Shown here one piece after another: positions 44,401-57,000 of a stretch of DNA of 64,000 nucleotides. Location of the stretch: assembly GCF_963576675.1 (NCBI RefSeq), contig NC_088916.1, forward strand, positions 22,171,501 to 22,235,500, in the 5' to 3' direction. Each line of letters starts with the position of its first letter. Position 1 is the first letter of the stretch. Both the position numbers and the translations under genes were made by a program. Origin of the DNA: Euphorbia lathyris. Its lineage: Eukaryota; Streptophyta; Magnoliopsida; Malpighiales; Euphorbiaceae. Under the pieces are notes generated by a model that was given only the letters and a program-made list of their open reading frames with translations, was not told the DNA's origin and ran no database searches.

Positions 44401-46316
44401 TAGTCGATTACTTCGATGAACCCTGCTTCTAACTGCTTCTTCACTTCCTCTCTGATCTTATCTGCCCATTCCGGTCTCATGCGTCGGAGCTTCTGTTTTA
44501 CGGGCCTCGCCTCGGGATATGTTGGAATGCAGTGAGTTACGATTGATTGATCAATTCCTGGCATGTCTTCGTATGTCCAAGCAAACACTAGTTCGTATTT
44601 TTTAATTATTCTCTCGAATTCTTTCCTCTCTTCAATAGTTAATTCTTGAGCAATTTGTATAAGTTTAGGATTTTCACCCGTGCCAAGATTGAAAGTTGAC
44701 ATTTCTATTGTATTGATTTCAAATGTAGGCATGTTATATGAATGAGAATGCAAGAAATAATCACGATCAACATCAAGCAAGTAAGCAAAATCAGAATTCA
44801 TTTCATTGATAGTATTGGCGATTACATCGTCTGATTCAAACAAAGCAGTAATACAATTTTCATCATCGAGGTTCTCGGGCTTCTCATGAACTTTGGAGGT
44901 ACTAGGCTCGTCCACCGCTCCCGCAGTTGCTTCAATGGTGATGACTTGCTCCTCGGCATTCAAGTCTAGCACCATAATCTCCTCGACAAAGCAGCTCGCC
45001 TTTCCTTTGCCCCAGTCGGCAACATCATCAAAGATTTCGAACCCCGGCAGGATCTTCCCTTCTGTGCTAGTCCATGACTCGGGGGTTCCTGAATAAACTT
45101 TTCCATACCCCTCATTCACGAAGTACTTCCTCAGGCCCACCTTTCCTTCACTACTTGCATTGGACGGACCTCCCTGTTCATATCCCAAACCCCTCCGGGT
45201 TTTCTGACTCTTAAAGTCCGTAAATTCTGGCAACCCCTGATGGTGTGCTCCTAAGCCCATTCCTGGGATGAAACCTCCCTTCATCATCTTCACCACATCG
45301 GTGGTCATGCTTGACTCGTAAATCCCGAAAACTTGGAACCCGGAGAAAAGTTGTGGCTCGATTCCCAATGCTGCCACCGAGCTCAACTTCTCAGCTCTGA
45401 TTGTCACTATCTCTTCCCCGAAGGGGAATTTGATCATTTGATGGAGCGTGGAGGGCACACCTCCCAACTTATGGAACCATGGGCGTCCCAATAATACGGC
45501 AAAGGTTACCGGGATATCCAGCACTGTGAACTCAGTTTCTTCTTCATGCGGCCCCACTTTCAACTTGGCCTTGAAGACTCCTTCAATATGCCTACGGCTG
45601 TCATCATATGCTCTAATCACAGTTTTAGAGGCTGTCAAGTCTCCCCTCTCAACTCCCAACTTCGACAAGAGTTTCAACGGACAAACATTAATAGCCGATC
45701 CATCATCGACCATCACACAGCTAGTCTTCTTCCCGTTGATTTCTGCCCGGATGTACAGAGGCTTATTGTGAGCCTTCCCCTCTTCTGGGAGATCCTCGTC
45801 GGTAAATGTGATTTCAGTTTTCTTTCGAGCCATAATTGCCCATACTAGCGCTGCCGGCTCAGTATCGGTGGAAATAACCAAATTCTGCAGCTCTTTCATC
45901 AGGTTTTCACGATGGTACTTGGAATGGCATAAAACTTCCCACACCGTGGATTTAGCTTGCGTCTTCTTCAACTGCTCGAGAACTTGGTCGTCGGGCTTAG
46001 GAGCCGACCTTTCCCCTATCTCAGTCTCTACCATAGGTGCCTTTCCCTCGGCCACCCGACCTGATCTTGTCATTACGGCAATTTCCGGTTCATCGTCCGA
46101 TTCGTCCCAAATGTTAATAGGAATCCTCTGATTGGCATCTTCCTCGTCTGAAGAACTCTCCCAAATGTCCACAATCATTAAATCCATGACGTGAGGAACG
46201 TTTGGATTCAAATAAAAGGGATCTGCTGATCCATACAACGCCCAGCCTATCAAATCGTCGTAATCTCGGAGGGACACTCTGCTCATCCTTCTTGCTGCCA
46301 ACGGAATAGCACCTCG
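41472..46316 (-). pseudogene. pol: Tat/Ogre pol: protease, G-patch, RT, RNaseH, archaeal-type RNaseH, integrase
   Basis: One frame from 46316 with a single TAA (42015-42017). Order: PR (CVMVDDGSAINVCP, VLLGRPWFH); G-patch-like segment (GGFIPGMGLGAHHQGLPEF, about 45225-45285); RT (VRMCVDYRDLNKACPKDEF, RVMPFGLKNAGATYQR, catalytic YVDDM); first RNaseH with tether (ARWLLLLSEFDIEYV); second RNaseH (MFFDGAVNSNGARVGVLL, NNMAEYEACIYGLE, QNQAADALATL), the archaeal-type domain that marks Tat; IN with HHCC finger (HSGICGAHMGG ... CHDCQIHGD), core Asp in WGIDIIG and ITDNGVQF, and the third acid in ANGTVEIANK, just after the stop. Apart from the stop it is well preserved, so loss of function is recent. 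Confidence 0.93.
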
Positions 46317-47336
46317 TTATATGCACATAAGCTGCACCTTATTGCTCATTGTTTCGTTACACTGCTCATAACGGTGCCTCCACCTCCTAGCATAGTCCAC
46401 AAATGGTTCCTCGGGGAATTGCCTGATCCTATCCAAATCTTCCAGGGATCCCGTCCATGGAACATACATCTCGTATCTTGCCACAAAGGCACTCCTAAGT
46501 GGTACCCAATGACCCATTTCCTCCTCCGATAGGCCTTGATGCCACAACAAGGCTTCTCCCATTAAGGTTTCCGGAAAATGTTCATGTAATTCACACTGCG
46601 GGAATCCAGCGTCATACATATGATTGCGGAATAACCTCGCATGCTCAACAGGATCCTGGTATCCACCATACCTAGGCATCGCTAACACCGCATCAGGTGT
46701 TTGGTAAGACGGGGAATCCAGGGTTTGCTCTGCCAGCATCCATACTGTGTACTCCTTGATAAATCTTTTCGTCATTGCCGCCCAATCGGTCTTAACATAC
46801 ATCGGCAACGACATGTACCACATTAATGGTTCACCCATCAACGAATTACAAAACAAGCTAGTGATCTCTCCTTCTTTAAAACCCAAGGGCGCCATGGCCG
46901 ATAAGTAGAAGTGAAGGTGCTCCATAGGGTCCTTGTTGCCATTATATTTGCTAACCCTCGGCAACGGACGCTTGATAGTTCCAATCTGCATTGCGAAGTG
47001 CTCCGCGGCCCTGTCCTCAGCCCTTTGATACTTTTCTAGAAATAGATCTGACAATTGATCCCAATCATACTTGCAAGAGTCGGGTAATGAGTGAAACCAC
47101 CCCAAAGGCTCGCCTATCAGAGAATGGTGGAACCACTGAGCAATCTCATCCACTCCGAAGGATTCAACAAACATATCGCGCATATATTCATGCAAGTGCA
47201 CCTCGGGATTTCCCCCTCCACTAAACAGGCCCAAATTAGGCACAATAGTTCGAGACGACCCTTCTCCGGTCTCTTCGGCACTATCTTCATCATACGGTGC
47301 TCCACCATCCAATCCCTCTTCCATCGGTTCATCCTC
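46317..47336 (-). pseudogene. Three gag-capsid-like modules between gag zinc knuckle and protease of Tat/Ogre
   Basis: The segment is in frame with gag upstream and pol downstream, bounded by TAA stops at 47337-47339 and 46317-46319. It holds three ~70-residue modules about 90 residues apart (residues about 31-100, 122-192, 216-285 counted from 47324). Each has the pattern: a basic/aromatic entry (LFSGGGNPEVHLHEY, KYNGNKDPMEHLHFY, RYGGYQDPVEHARLF), an SLIGEPLGWFHSLP-like core (SLMGEPLMWYMSLP, TLMGEALLWHQGLS), then W and F-Y spacing (DWDQLSDLFLEKY, DWAAMTKRFIKEY, HWVPLRSAFVARY). This matches the retrotransposon gag capsid core also seen in the main gag (KFDGTGDPTAHMNQY ... TWFHALP). The last module continues into a gag-like C-terminal arm (DYARRWRHRYEQC). 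Confidence 0.8.
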
Positions 47337-48796
47337 TTATTCCTCGCCAAGGAAGGACACATATAGACCATTTCCTACATTGTTCCTTTCGTCGGAATCC
47401 AGAAACTCCTCTACTTTCTCCTCGAAGGATTCCATCACTACGCATTCTGTCAAACCAACTCCGATCATGCTCACCCTATGATTAGGCAATGGATTACGCC
47501 TAGTGGAAGGGTTTGCTGACGAAGGATTAGCTATCTTTTTCTCCTCGATTAAATCCTGGATTTCGTGTTTCAGCCTCTCACAATTCTCAATTGTATGCCC
47601 ATAACTGCCGTGGAACTCACAATACCCTCTAGCCTGTATCTGCGGAGTAGGTGGAGCTTTGTTATAAGGGGTAAGGGCTTTCAATAGTCCTTTCTTCTGC
47701 AAACGTTCGAAAACCTTTGCGTAAGTCTGATCAAATTTGGCGAACCGCCTCTTTTCGATAGCATTAAGATCAAGCACTTTCACTGCTGCAGATTCTGCAC
47801 TCGCACTTGGCCCTCCGGCACTATACCCAGACTTCGTCCATTTAGTGTATGCTTTCTTCGGCTCTCCATCCCCCTCAACGGTCAAGGCACAGCTATACAT
47901 CTGATTGAAATCGGTAAAAGGCATATACCGCAACTCATTCTTAATATATGGCAATGTGTTGCCCACTACCATTCGGATCTGATCCTGCTCAAGCGGCTTT
48001 TGTTTCATAACCCAGTCTGCTGCTTAGTGCTCTCAAGTTCCTTCAAAGTGACCTCAAGCATGGTGTTGAAGCTATACTGAGCGATGAATGACTTCGCTAA
48101 CTCTTTCCAATCCCTCTTCGTCACCATTGGTAATGCATGAAACCATGTGAGGGCAGCCCCCTCAAGATAAGTGTTAAACAGCCCTAGGACTTGATCCTCA
48201 GTAAGGATCATGTGCTTTATTACAGCGACATACTGATTCATGTGGGCAGTGGGATCCCCAGTTCCATCAAACTTTTTCATGTCAGGGAGCCGGAATTTCA
48301 AAGGCAAAGCCGTTGCCGATAAACAATTCTTCAAGTTATAAAAGTCCTGACTTCCGGAACTTCCTCCGCGCAAGTCCTGCACCTCCTGCGTGATGTGTTG
48401 CTTCCATTCCTCTTCCTTAGCTTTCTCTTTTTCCAGCTGTTTTCGGATATAATCCTGATAATCCTCCTCATTCCCAAAGCGAGGGCCATCGTTCACCTCA
48501 TTCTCAGCGTGTTTACTGCCATTTTTATCATCTCTCATGGCCAGCTTAGCTAACTGGGCCGCTATCACCGCTAACTGCTCATTAATGTTGTTCACAGAGT
48601 TTTCCAATCCGGCCACTTTTTCGTCGGTCGCAGACATACTGGCTGAAGACTGAGTATACTCGGACGAAGATGATTCCGAAGCCACAACTGCCGATTCAGA
48701 ACTGTCAATTTGTAACTGGTCAAACTGCCTAACTAGCCGACTGCTCTCTCGGTACCACAATCGCTTAATGATGACGTCTGCGCGAACGGTATCCAT
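47337..48796 (-). pseudogene. gag: Tat/Ogre gag (capsid core and zinc knuckle), one frameshift
   Basis: Starts at the ATG at 48794-48796 (MDTVRADVIIKRLWYRESS). An N-terminal Ser-rich and helical coiled-coil stretch is followed by the capsid core (KFDGTGDPTAHMNQY, AALTWFHALP, DWKELAKSFIAQYSF). Near 48005 the frame breaks: one frame ends in KQQTGL-stop, and the next frame resumes at 48008 with MKQKPLEQDQIRMVVGN; the expected linker between them is missing, so a small deletion with a frameshift is likely. Downstream is a zinc knuckle-like CEFHGSYGHTIENC. It ends at the TAA at 47337-47339, in frame with the next segment. Confidence 0.85.
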
Positions 48797-50717
48797 TAGT
48801 ATGTATGCATGATTTTATATGTATGATTCGTTGTGTGTGCGTTTATTTATTTACGGATATATAAGATAAGAAGAACAAACGTTAGTCTAATTACACGTAT
48901 CACAACATCTCTCTTCCACCCTTATTCCTCCACACACTCGATGGTCCAAGTCTCTTTCCTAGGATTTTGGTTTGGGGCTCACATTGCGGTCCAGGGGACG
49001 CGTGATGCCGTCGATTATTACGAAAAAGTAGATCAGTCATCAGACAATACAGTTCGTTTTGACGTATCAATGTTCAGTGACTAAGAAATCGACCAAGTTG
49101 GATTGTCCTTTCGGAATAACTCGTCTTTTGTCCTTTCGCGAGACGCATTAATTCGGGTTTTGACTCCCTTTGAGCGCATCTCAGTTTTTAGACGTGGTAC
49201 GAGTTATTCTTCTAGTCCAACCGTTCGTTATTGTCAATGACTCGTTCCCTTTTGTTCGCGCGGGTTCGTGTCTCGATTTTTGGATTACAACGGGATCTTT
49301 TGGATCTATCGAGAGACGTAACCACGTGTTTATTTAGTGATGGAATCACTTTTGGATTTTATTTTAGGGAACGGACTCATCGCGTAACGCGTTTGTTCTT
49401 AGCGTTGAGGATCCGTTTACTCATTTTAGCTACGTGAAAAGACGGCGAGTCTTATTTTGAGCGCACGGTAACCTTTCGGCTAGCAACAGTTCGTTGTTCT
49501 TCCCAATCCACGGGATATATAATCTTAGTGTGGTTATAGAAAATCAACGTTTCGTTGAATCGTATGCTTATTCAAAGCGAGGATATCATCGTTCTCTTTC
49601 CTTTAGGCACGACTTAAGCAAACACGTACATCGGGCCATATTTCTTGCAGTTTTGGTAACGGTCGAAATGATCGAGTCGTTAGTCAAAGCCCGCAGTCTC
49701 GTCCATATGGCGCAATTATATGGTTTGGCTTAATTCGGCTTCGTGATTTTAAACGGGGTATACACTCGTTCGAGGCACGCATTCAACGGCATAGGTTTAT
49801 TTTCTTTAACTACTCTCGGGATTAACATATATCGTAGATTCGGAATGATTTTGGTCGTTTAGTTCATTTTTTGCTTTTCTTTTCTTAGTCACTTCTGCGG
49901 ACACGTCCATTTCTCTTAAGAACGACACGGGGCATAACGTAAAAGCTCGTCTTTTATTCGGAAGGGACGGGCTACTTGTGCGAAACTTTTCACGTTACGA
50001 CAGGGTCGTTCGAAACAGAAATGTTCTTCGTTTTCGTTTCGTTATGATCTCGTTTTATCCCAATTTATTTAAAGAATGTGAATAACGGCTACCGTTAATA
50101 TAGTCTTTTGTATCGAAATGTAACTATCCTTAACACCAAACCGACGCATACTAATACGTGCTTACGTCGTAACGCATTTCCTGAACATGTGCCTTCGTCG
50201 GGGCACAGAAAGGGACAAGGCGGGCCGCACATGTTCATTCATACGAGATGACTAAGTCGTCTTTAGTTTAAATCGTTTCGATGTTTTAGGGTAATTAGTA
50301 TGTCGATTCAAGAGTATATATTAACGCATCATTTCATTTTCTTTACATACTTTAGGATTTAGACACGTATCATGGCGATTTGAAAACACGAACTGATTCA
50401 TTTATCACGCCAAAAATAGTAACGGGTAATCCTATGGCAACTTCTAAGGCTACTATATGCTGACACGGCTGATCGCGGGACCTCACAGGACCGCACAAAT
50501 TCGCCCCTAACGAATGGATGTGGACCCTTTGGCGCCTTACTATAAGGGGGAACTTACACTAGCCTCTTTCGAGCGACGAATGGACTCTCGCTAGAGGTTT
50601 CGCGGAAATTACCCAAAAGGTTTGCAATAATGCACATGAATGCATACGAAAAGAAATAATACGATCCGTCCCTGTTAAGGGCTTAATACACGCCTTCCGG
50701 AATCAAATTTCTCGCTT
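48797..50717. other. Tat/Ogre leader between primer site and gag
   Basis: About 1.9 kb without a credible ORF. Many Ogre elements have an ORF1 here; I see none, so it is absent or too decayed. Confidence 0.55.
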
Positions 50718-50734
50718 CCCCAGCAGAGTCGCCA
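50718..50734 (-). promoter_or_regulatory. Tat/Ogre primer binding site (tRNA-Arg)
   Basis: Element sense TGGCGACTCTGCTGGGG, two bases inside the 5' LTR; the tRNA-Arg type site used by Ogre/Tat. Confidence 0.88.
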
Positions 50735-53054
50735 CTTGTTAGACGAGGTGCCGCGGCCTAATCTCCCGGGCGGACCGGGGGGTGGACACCTCATGGCGAC
50801 GTAAGCGGTGATTGGCGCCGAAAGCAACCAATCGTGGAATCAAGCTGCTCGGCAGGACCGGAGCTCGGAGATATGGAAGAGTCGCCACCCACGAATGGGA
50901 AAATGAACACCGATCCCTTGCGGGAGACCGGTGTGGGTTCGGGAAACTTAGGTACGAGCCGAGAAGGCTAGCTCCTTTCCGGAGAAAGGCTACTAGGCAT
51001 CCCGACATCGCCCGGTTATGAACCACCGGCCTCCTACTCAGCATGTTAGGCGATAACGGACTAATCGTATACTTCTTTAAGTTTAAAATTCATTTGAAAC
51101 CTTTTCTTTCTCGTTTTGGAAACCGTTTTGAGCATATATTATGGAAAAGCCACTTTAGTAAAGAATCACCCATTTACATCAGTTCGATATACATACAAAG
51201 AGAGGGGGGAGAAAGAAGTGATTTATTTACAACGTGATTTACATGTCGTGTTGCGTGTTAATTCTATACTAACTTATTCCCCCCAAAATGAATTTATTTA
51301 CATGGTTCGTACCTTAATCGTCGTTGGAACGATTTTGGTACGTTTCAAAACCCCGAATCGCCGTTGGAACGACTCAAGTGTTTGAAAACGTTAAGGTAAA
51401 AACCTTTAGTAAGAAAACATGGTTAAACATACAAGTCCATTTATTTTGTATAAATCATTTAAGAAAACGATTCAAAAACTTCATTATTCACAATGGAAGC
51501 GATTTTAATTACAAGATTCGCTTAATCCGTCGTTGGAACGGACTAAGGTTTTAAAACGTGTTGATTTGAGAAATGAGTTGAAATGTCAAGAAAACACTAT
51601 TTATTTACATTAGGAATTTCTAAAAAAACCATTAGTTTAAATGATTAAATTAAAAACTCCTTTTGTGATTTAATTTTCCCTTTCTTCCTTAATGGATTCT
51701 CTACTTGTCATAATTACAATAATGAACATATTTAAACCAAAATTTACTCCCAAATAAAGCCCATTTGAAACATGGACCCCTAAATGGCCCAAAAGAATAA
51801 AGAAAATAATATAAGCATATATATATACATTTTAATCCAAAAAAGGAAACATAAAATGCAAATAAATGAAAAGAGATTATATTATACTTATATGAAAATA
51901 CTAAATATAATACATTTTTGCTTCAAATATGTAAGAATAGTAAATAAAACTCCTAGATAAGAAAATAACATTTATCCCCCAAAATAGTTTTATTTAATAA
52001 TAACTAATATAGCCCAAATATCCCAAAACTATATATATATACATAACTAATGTAATTTTAAATGTCAAAATAATATCTATTCATCCACTAATTAATCACT
52101 CCCAAAACACCCAAGTAAATATTCTTTTAAAATGAAATTCCTTACCATTTAAGTAAATGAAAAAGAAAAGAAAAGATATATATACATATACTTATATTTA
52201 ATAAAAAATGATATATAAACATCCCAAATAATTATATATACCAAATGTCTAAAAATAGTTTGAAAATATATATTACATAAATATACATATATATACAAAG
52301 GACCAAAAGCTTAAAAGTTAAGAAACAGGGACCAAAACAACATTTTTTACATTCCAGCAGATTTACCGACGGAAACTCCGTCAGTAAACAGCAATTAGTG
52401 ACAGAAATGGCAAATTACAGCAGCACTCCAATTGTTTCCAGATTTATTCAAAAGCTTTAAATTAAGTCTAATTCAATCGTTTTGGATTTCCGAACTACCC
52501 AAAATGGGTCATAGTCAATAACGGAAGTTCCTAAAATGACGTTTTTATTTTAAAACATTATTTGGAGATTTCTTTAAATTAAAAACTTATAATTACAACG
52601 TCTTTAATACCCGAACTACCTTTTTATCGGATCACGGTTCTTATTGGGATATCAAAACGAGGGTTTTTATTTTAAAACAAAACCAAATTTTATTCAACAC
52701 GAGACAAAAATTAAATAAATACGCTAAATTAAATAAAACGTGATAAAATAAATGAATAACTAAATAAATAAAAACTATAACATAAAAATAAATAGAAGAA
52801 GGAAATAAATTAAATAAAATAAAAGAGTCTAGTCCTCGGATAATACCTTAAATTCGGTATCTGACAGTCGAAGCCGATTGATTCCACGAGTCGTGATTTT
52901 CCGGTTTTTTAGTAAAAATTTAACTTTGGGAAAATTTGGATTTTTTTGGGAAAAAAAATATTTTCTCCAAAAATTTGACTTTCTCTCTCTAAAAATGTTT
53001 AGAGTGAGAAAGCTCCAAAGAATCCACCTCCTCTCAAATGCATGGGAATCTGTG

Positions 53055-53064
53055 CCTTTTATAG
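53055..53064 (-). promoter_or_regulatory. Tat/Ogre LTR TATA box
   Basis: Element sense CTATAAAAGG, a near-perfect TATA box; the 3' LTR has the same at 36193-36202. The GC palindrome array begins about 23 bases upstream of it in transcription sense. Confidence 0.7.
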
Positions 53065-53087
53065 GCAAACAGATCCCCGGCGGAATG

Positions 53088-53290
53088 GGCGACGCCCGAA
53101 AAGAATCGGGCGTCGCCCAAGGGGGTTGGGTGGCCGCCCAAGGCATGTTGGGCGGCCGCCCAACCTCACGTTGGGCGATCGCCCAACAATTGTTGGGTGA
53201 GCGCCCAAAGCAAGGTTGGGCGCGCGCGCCCAACCGCCGTTGGGCGTTCGCCCGACGTCGGTGGGTGCTCGCCCAACGGCCGCCGGGGCG
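53088..53290. repeat. GC palindrome array in the 5' LTR (U3, next to TATA)
   Basis: Same array as at 36226-36395, plus one more unit, TTGGGCGATCGCCCAAC (53172-53188). Units differ mainly in their central two to four bases. Confidence 0.85.
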
Positions 53291-53770
53291 CGTCTCGCGC
53301 CGTCGGGCGCGCACGCCCTGCGGCCGTCGAGCGTGCGTTCCGTGCCGTCGGGCGCCCACGCATCGCGGCCGTCAAACGCGCGTTCCGCGCTGCCGGGCGC
53401 ACACGCCCCGTGGCCGACGAGAGCGCGCTCCGCACCACCGGGCCCGTGCATCGCTCGGACGTCGAGCGCGCGCCACTTGTGGTTGGATGCGTGCATCCGA
53501 CGGACGTCGAGCGCGCGCCCCACGCCGTCGAGCGGGCGTCCGACTGTCATCGACCGCGCGTCGTATGCCGCTAAGCGCTCGCACCATGCCGCTAAGCATT
53601 CGCGAGCCACCCCATTGGCAACAGCGACCCGCCATAACTCTTTCTTCCTTATTATGTACTTATCATTCTTTATATATTTTTTGTTTTTCAAAACTTCCGG
53701 AATCAATCGCTTCAACCGTCTTGTTTTCAGGTTTTCGTCACAGGTCCTCCGACTCGGTGTCTACAATAGC

Positions 53771-54018
53771 CCTTCCATGGAAAGGTAAATCAACTCCCTA
53801 TTTGAATAAGTAAAAACGTAAAACTTGACCCTTGTGGAAAGGTGTAAGTTTTACATCTTTGCTTGCGTCGGAGATACTCATTATGGACCATTACACGACA
53901 CAAAATTGATCTAAACTACCTTTAACATTATTTAACAAAATTGGACATGTAAACTAATTTAAATGCAATGTTACTTGTGCTATAATTGGTGTTTGTAGTG
54001 AACACCCTGTTTGTGCTT
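53771..54018. other. Athila spacer after pol
   Basis: Non-coding; continuous with 33851 leftward once the Tat/Ogre element is removed. Confidence 0.6.
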
Positions 54019-57000
54019 CTAATGGCATGGGGGATCTTGGAAGTGAACTGTATCGATCTTCCTTGTGTGATCGTTCTCTAGATAGGGTTTCAGTCTTTGC
54101 CCATTCACCTTAAAAGGTTCCTGACCCTCCTTGCCAATTTCAACTGCACCATGACCAAACACCTTGTTCACCAGATAAGGTCATGTCCATCTTGATTTCA
54201 GCTTCCCCGGAAACAACCTGAGTCTCGAATTGTACAAGAGAACTCTTTGTCCTTCGTGAAACGTCTTCGTCTGGATTTTTCTATCGTGCCACATCTTGCT
54301 CTTGTCTTTGTAATTCACCGCATTTTCATACGAAAATAGCCTGAACTCTTCCACGTCATAGAGTTGAAGTCTTCGTTGGTCTCCCATAGTCTGTTGCTCA
54401 AAATTTAAGAAAGTTAACGCCCAAAAAGCCCTATGTTCCATTTCAACCGGCAAGTGACAAGACTTGCCGTATAATAATCTAAACGGAGACATTCCGATTG
54501 GCGTTTTATAGGCCGTCCTATATGCCCAAAGAGCATCGTCAAGCTTGTTTGCCCAGTCTCTCCTAGAACTGCCAACAGTTTTTTCTAAAATTCTTTTGAT
54601 TTCTCGATTGGAAATCTCCATATGTCCACTTGTTTGTGGATGGTAAGGTGTGGCAATTCTGTGAGAGACTCCAAGCTTTCCCATCAGCTTATCAAATTTG
54701 GCATTGCAAAAGTGGGTTCCTTGATCACTAATGATCGCCCGTGGGACACCGAATCTGGCAAACAGCCTTTTCAGGAATTTTACAACCACACGGGCGTCAT
54801 TGGTGGGGCTAGCCATTGCTTCAACCCACTTGCTCACATAATCAACAGCTACTAAGATATATTTATGCCCAAAGGATGTAGGGAATGGTCCCATAAAATC
54901 TATTCCCCATATATCAAAAATTTCACAAACAACTATGTTATTGAAGGGCATGGCATTTCTAGCTGAGATATTGCCTGTTCGTTGGCACTCATTGCAAGTA
55001 CGAACGAACAGATTGGCATCTTTAAAAAGTGTTGGCCAAAAAAAACCTGATTGAAGTACTTTGGCTGCAGTTCTGCTAGCGCTATGGTGCCCTCCAGCTT
55101 CTCTGTCATGACAATGGCTTAGAACAGCCTATCCCTCCTCTTGAGATATACATCTTTGAATAATTTGGTCGGCGCACAACCTGAAAAGATAGGGTTCTTC
55201 CCAAAAATAATATTTAATTTCAGCATAAAACTTCCTCCTTTGATTAGTGGAAAGGTTGTGAGGTTTAAGCGAACTGGCTAGATAATTAGCAATGTCGGCA
55301 AACCATGGCGCAGGCTGTACGGTGTATATACGCTCATCTGGAAAACTCTCCAAAATCTCTGGTTGTTCCTGGCTGCTTTGATGAGGAATTCTTGACAAAT
55401 GATCAGCTGCCACATTTTGCGTTCCCTTCTTATCCTTAATTTCGAGATCGAACTCTTGAAGTAAGAGTAACCATCGTATCAATCTTGGCTTTTCATCCTT
55501 ATTTGCGAAAAGATAGTGTAATACAGCATGGTCTGTGTGAACAATGACTTTTGACAGCACCAAGTAGGGGCAAAATTTGTCGAAAGCATACACAACTGCG
55601 AGGAGCTCTTTTTCTATCGTGGTGTAATTCTGCCGGGTCTCGGTTAATGTTTTGCTCGCGTAATAGATAGGTCGGAATTTCTTCTCAACCCTCTGCCCAA
55701 GAACAGCTCCCACACACATATCGCTTGCGTCACACATCATCTCAAAAGGCTGTTCCCAGTCGGGTCCTGCCAGTATAGGCGAGTTGATCAGCTTGCCTTT
55801 CAACAGTTCGAAAGCATTTAGACAGCTTGCATCAAAAGAAAATTCCGCATCCTTATGAAGTAATGCTGACAAGGGCAGCGCAATCTTTGAAAAATCTTTG
55901 ATAAACTGGCAGTAAAATCCTGCGTGCCCCAGAAAACTTCTCACATCTTTTATATTGGTTGGAACAGCCAGCTTCTCTATCACTTCTACCTTAGCCTTGT
56001 CCAATTCCATCCCCTTTTCTGAAATCTTGTGCCCGAGAACAATTCCACCCGTAACCATGAAGTGGCATTTCTCCCAATTCAAAACCAGGTGGGTCTCCTT
56101 GCATTGCACAAGCACAACTTCGATGTTGCTTAGACAATTTTCAAAAGAGTTTCCATAAACAGAGAAATCGTCCATGAAGATTTCTACAGTCCGCTCCACC
56201 ATATCATGGAATATAGACATCATGCATCTTTGAAATGTGGCCAAAGCGTTGCACAACCCAAAAGGCATTCGTCTGTAGGCATACGTCCCATAAGGACAAG
56301 TGAAAGTTGTCTTCTCTTGATCCTCGCTGTGGATTGCAATCTGGTTGTAACCCGAGTAACCGTCAAGGAAACAATAGAATGCATATCCCGCTAACCGTTC
56401 TAACATCTGGTCAATGAAGGGCAAAGGAAAATGATCCTTCCTTGTGGCTTCGTTGAGCTTTCGGTAATCCACACAAACTCGCCATCCTGTTATGGTTCTC
56501 GTGGGAACCAACTCGTCTTTCTCGTTGAGTACCACGGTTGTTCCTCCCTTCTTTGGTACAATGTGAACAGGGCTGGTCCACACACTATCAGAAATTGGGT
56601 AAATAATGACGGCATCCAGCAGCTTGATCGCCTCCTTTCGCACGACCTCTTTCATGTGGGGATTCAATCTGCACTGTGGCTGGACAGATGGCTTGTGATC
56701 TTTTTCCATCAAAATTCTGTGGACACAGACTGTTGGACTGATTCCTTTGATATTATCAATTTTCCATGCGATTGCCTCCTTGTTCCTTCGCAGTACCTCC
56801 ATGAGTTGAGCTTTCTGATCAGGAGTTAACTTTGAAGATATAATAACTGGACTCCCGCTGGGTGGTTCCAGGAATGCATATTCGAGGTGTGAGGGCAACG
56901 GTTTCAATTCTGGTTTAGATAATGGCATAGTTGGTATCTCCGGTGGTTCTTGATGAGTGGGAACAGTAGGATCTAAAGGGGGTGTAGGTAAGTTGGATTC

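Larger units (their letters stand above)
33852..53765 (-). mobile_element. Tat/Ogre-type Gypsy retrotransposon, complete (19.9 kb)
   Basis: LTRs of 3.0 kb (33852-36875 and 50737-53765) start TGTTAGAC and end TCTACA; TSD ATAGC is at 33847-33851 and 53766-53770. The primer site matches tRNA-Arg and the purine tract reads AAAGTAGGGGCAAT, both Ogre/Tat features. Minus strand order: long leader, gag, extra gag-like modules, PR with G-patch, RT, RNaseH, a second (archaeal-type) RNaseH, IN; then an antisense plant-mobile-domain gene and a tandem repeat before the 3' LTR. The unusual length comes from 3-kb LTRs and 4.6 kb of extra DNA between IN and the 3' LTR. gag-pol has three in-frame stops and one deletion/frameshift. 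Confidence 0.94.
50737..53765 (-). repeat. Tat/Ogre 5' LTR
   Basis: Starts TGTTAGACGAGG (plus strand) and ends TCTACA, followed by TSD ATAGC. Compared with the 3' LTR it has one extra GC palindrome and several small indels. Confidence 0.93.
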
